Source of the DNA: Acidimicrobiia bacterium
GTDB taxonomy: Bacteria > Acidobacteriota > Terriglobia > Bryobacterales > Bryobacteraceae
Reading direction: 5' to 3'
Assembly: GCA_016871315.1 (NCBI GenBank)
Contig: VFZE01000056.1
Location: 1-33,431, forward strand
Length of the DNA: 33,431 bases
Position numbers and translations under genes: made by a program. The stretch's first letter is position 1. The number at the start of each line of letters is the position of its first letter. This document shows, piece by piece, positions 30,965-33,431 of the stretch. Below the pieces are notes generated by a model. The model was given only the letters and a program-made list of their open reading frames with translations. It was not told the origin of the DNA and ran no database searches.

Positions 30965-33431
30965 CGGAAGTTCTCCACAAGCATGAGGTCGTCTGCGGAG
31001 GCGTCCATGCGGGTAAAGAAAATCGTTCTGCCATCGGGAGCCGCGGCGAGCCCCGCCGTGACTTCGCCGAGGTTACGAGCAACGGTCGTGGTTCTGCCGG
31101 TGGCAAAGTTAAGGTATTGAAGCCGAGTCTCGTTGTCGAGCCGGTCGATGTAGTAGATGCCGGTGTCGATCACTGAGTAATTGAACCAGACCATCCCGCC
31201 GAGCACCTTGACCGGTGCGCCGCCCGCGGGGGGCAGCCGCCACACGGTCCCGTCCGCGACGGACACGGAATTATAGTAGAGGCTGCCATCGGTGGTTTCG
31301 ATGGGGCCGCTGCCTCCTTGATTCGGGGTGACCTGTACCGCATCTCCTCCGGAGGCCGGCATTTTCCAAATCCGATAATCGCCGGAACGCATCGAGGCGA
31401 AGTAGATCGACTTGCCGTCGCGCGAAAAGGAAGGACAGAGATCAATGAGCGGGTGCGAAGTGAGACGCAGCGGCTTGCCGCCGGCAACAGGCACCACGTA
31501 AATATCGAACTCGCCTTCCGGGTTGGAGGAGAAGGCAATGGACTGGCCGTCCGGCGACCAAAACGGACACATGGTCTCCTGAGCGCCCATTGAGGTGAGC
31601 TTGACGGCGTTTGTTCCATCCACATCGGCAAGCCAAATCTCCGGATCTCCCGAGCGGGCAGAGCTGAAGGCAACCCGGCGGCCATCACGAGAAAACCGGA
31701 TATGGTATTCCGGCTTGGTGGATGAAAACGCAGCCGGGACCGGCGCCGAGGTGGATGGCGCTCCCGGCGCCGGCACCTGGATCCGCCAGAAGTTGAAGTC
31801 AACGAAACTGCGCACGTAGACCAACCGGGCAGGCCTGCCGGGTTGAGCACGCGAGATGGCGGGCATCATTCCGTCCTCGCCGACATTGACAAGCCGCGTT
31901 GGCGTGTTCTCTCCGGGGACGGACTGTCTCCACAGGCTGCCCTTGGCGGAGAATAGAATCTCGGTACCGCTGGGCATCCAGGCGGGGTGGTCGGCGCGAA
32001 GCGAGGCGGGGGTGAGACGCGTGGGCTCACCTGCCGGGGCCAGTCCGCTGTCGAGGGGAAGCAGGTGAAGCTCACCCGCCCCCCACGAAGTTCGACGGAG
32101 GAAGACGAGGGAGCGGCCATCTGGGGAGACGGCTGGGGCGATGTCGGCAAGCACCGGGGGTTGAGGCTTGGTGAGCGGACTTTTCTCGCCCGTTTCGACG
32201 GAAAGCAGGAACAAAGCGTCCGGCTTGCCCCCGCCGGTGGAATCGGTCACTACCAGGAACTTGCTGTCCGCCGACCAAGCCAGATACGTCGCGAACATGA
32301 AGTCTTGCGACCGGACATCGGCCAGTTTCCGATCGGGACCGCCCAGGGGAGGGATGATGCGCAACTCGCGGCTGCGCTGACCTGTAGGGGCAGGAGCAGG
32401 ACCACGGAAGTAAGCAATGTGCCTGCCATCGGGAGACCAGACCGGGTTGTAGTCGCTGGCCGGATCGGTGGTGAGCCGCAAGGGAGAGCCCGAGCCGATC
32501 TGCTGTACGTAGATATCCTGGTTGCCCCCGCCAGCGCCGGTCCAGGCGAACACGACGTGATTGCCATCCGGGGAAAGGGACGGATAATACTCCATGCCCG
32601 GGAACGTAGTGAGCGCAACGGCGCTCAGCGGTTCGGCGGGATGAAAGTACGGTAGCGTTTTCCAAGCGAGGACTGCTGCCGCTACCAGCACGGGAATCAA
32701 CGCAGCCCATGCCCAGCGGCGCCGCCGGAGCGGCGGCGCGGCGCGCGCGCCGTCGCGCAGCGCCCGCAGGTCTACCAGCAGGTCGTCGATGTGCTGATAG
32801 CGCTGCTCGGGTTTCTTGGCCAGCGCCTTACTGACGATGCGGTCCAACTCCAACGGCACGGCGGCGCGCTGCGCGGTGATCGGCTCGTGCGGTTGGTGAA
32901 TGATGGAATGGACTACGGCTGCTTCCCGTTCGCCTTCAAACGGCAAACGGCCCGTGACCATTTCGTAGAGGACCACGCCGAGGGACCAGATATCGGTGCG
33001 GCGGTCGGTTTCGAGGCGCTGGGCCTGTTCCGGAGACATGTAGGCGGGGGTGCCGAGGACGGTTTCGGTTTTGGTAAGCCGAGTGCCGCTTGCGAGCTGT
33101 GCGAGGCCGAAGTCCATGATCTTGACCTGGCCGGAAGAGGTGAGCATGAGGTTGGAGCTCTTGATGTCGCGATGGACGATGCCTTTCTGGTGCGCGGCGC
33201 GGAGGCCTTCGGCGGCTTGAATGGCGATGTCGAGAGCCTCGTCGAACTTGAGTGGGCGTTCACGGATTTTGGCGCGGACTTCCGGACCGTCGATGTAGCC
33301 CATGGTGAGGAAGACACGGCCGTCCACTTCGCCGACCTCGTGGACGATGCAGATGTTGGGGTGATCGAGGGAGGCGGCGGCTTTGGCCTCGCGCAGGAAG
33401 CGCTGTTTATGCTCGTCGCTTTCGAGGAGGT
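30961..33431 (-). CDS. Membrane Ser/Thr protein kinase with TolB/PD40-type propeller (5' end outside window)
   Basis: At least 822 residues; the frame runs open through the right edge, so the start and the ATP-binding P-loop/Lys are not visible. The kinase part shows the helix-C region (RFLREAKAAASLDHPNI), the catalytic loop HRDIKSSN (HRD at ~33174-33166), the DFG motif, GTPAYMSPEQ and WSLGVVLYEMVTGRLPF, all intact. A single membrane helix (ALIPVLVAAAVLAWK, around 32680) separates it from a long extracytoplasmic propeller built of PD40/TolB-like repeats, such as NPVWSPDGRHIAYF, CPFWSPDGQSIAFSS and CPSFSRDGKSIYFAS. This is the common acidobacterial layout: cytoplasmic Hanks-type kinase, periplasmic sensor. 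The downstream secreted protein gene overlaps its stop codon. Confidence 0.95.
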   Translation of the reverse strand, partial: LLESDEHKQRFLREAKAAASLDHPNICIVHEVGEVDGRVFLTMGYIDGPEVRAKIRERPLKFDEALDIAIQAAEGLRAAHQKGIVHRDIKSSNLMLTSSGQVKIMDFGLAQLASGTRLTKTETVLGTPAYMSPEQAQRLETDRRTDIWSLGVVLYEMVTGRLPFEGEREAAVVHSIIHQPHEPITAQRAAVPLELDRIVSKALAKKPEQRYQHIDDLLVDLRALRDGARAAPPLRRRRWAWAALIPVLVAAAVLAWKTLPYFHPAEPLSAVALTTFPGMEYYPSLSPDGNHVVFAWTGAGGGNQDIYVQQIGSGSPLRLTTDPASDYNPVWSPDGRHIAYFRGPAPAPTGQRSRELRIIPPLGGPDRKLADVRSQDFMFATYLAWSADSKFLVVTDSTGGGKPDALFLLSVETGEKSPLTKPQPPVLADIAPAVSPDGRSLVFLRRTSWGAGELHLLPLDSGLAPAGEPTRLTPASLRADHPAWMPSGTEILFSAKGSLWRQSVPGENTPTRLVNVGEDGMMPAISRAQPGRPARLVYVRSFVDFNFWRIQVPAPGAPSTSAPVPAAFSSTKPEYHIRFSRDGRRVAFSSARSGDPEIWLADVDGTNAVKLTSMGAQETMCPFWSPDGQSIAFSSNPEGEFDIYVVPVAGGKPLRLTSHPLIDLCPSFSRDGKSIYFASMRSGDYRIWKMPASGGDAVQVTPNQGGSGPIETTDGSLYYNSVSVADGTVWRLPPAGGAPVKVLGGMVWFNYSVIDTGIYYIDRLDNETRLQYLNFATGRTTTVARNLGEVTAGLAAAPDGRTIFFTRMDASADDLMLVENFR

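Overview
The window is GC-rich chromosomal DNA that most likely comes from an Acidobacteriota genome of the Bryobacterales/Solibacteraceae type ('Ca. Solibacter', Bryobacter, Paludibaculum and relatives). The main reasons are three consecutive secreted proteins that carry the C-terminal domain described as the Solibacter C-terminal domain (TIGR03437), a very large Oar-like TonB-dependent receptor with a carboxypeptidase-regulatory N-terminus, a Ser/Thr kinase fused to a TolB/PD40 propeller, and two DUF1501 gene clusters. All assignments are read from motifs by eye; no database search was possible.

Layout. 1-910: 3' part of an MFS transporter overlapping a Tat-exported RidA-like protein. 997-2288: an ECF sigma factor with a promoter that predicts a leaderless mRNA, then a membrane protein with a TonB-C-like periplasmic end. 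2315-3079: rsmA. 3076-4350 (minus): a membrane-spanning HTH protein whose stop codon overlaps that of rsmA. 4503-10167: three TIGR03437 genes joined by ATGA overlaps, the last two being tandem paralogues. 10322-11083 (minus) and 11025-11957 (plus): a secreted protein of unknown function and a CPBP protease with overlapping 5' ends. 12000-19166: a four-gene operon, DUF1501, Big_2/DUF1549/DUF1553 cytochrome-like, seven-bladed WD40, and an IPT/PPC protein. 19186-19744: a toxin-first RelE/Phd toxin-antitoxin module with a perfect palindrome over its -10 box. 19768-20278: remains of an ISAzo13-type transposase, a 20-bp tandem repeat and a terminator. 20279-23728 (minus): the Oar-like receptor. 24050-26231: a MacA-like adaptor and a MacB/LolD-type ATPase without a permease. 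26232-26771 (minus): cytochrome P460-like. 26852-29732 (minus): a DUF1800-DUF1501 pair. 29793-30964 (minus): two genes that both look truncated at one shared junction. 30961 to the right edge (minus): the kinase-propeller protein, incomplete.

The dominant theme is cell envelope and export: almost every gene encodes a signal peptide, Tat signal or membrane segment. The most promising things to follow up are the coupled TIGR03437 trio next to a transmembrane HTH regulator, the sigma factor with its atypical membrane partner, the DUF1501/DUF1549/WD40/PPC operon, the leaderless self-repressing toxin-antitoxin promoter, and the double-truncation scar near 30440-30470. I saw no tRNA, rRNA, CRISPR array or prophage.
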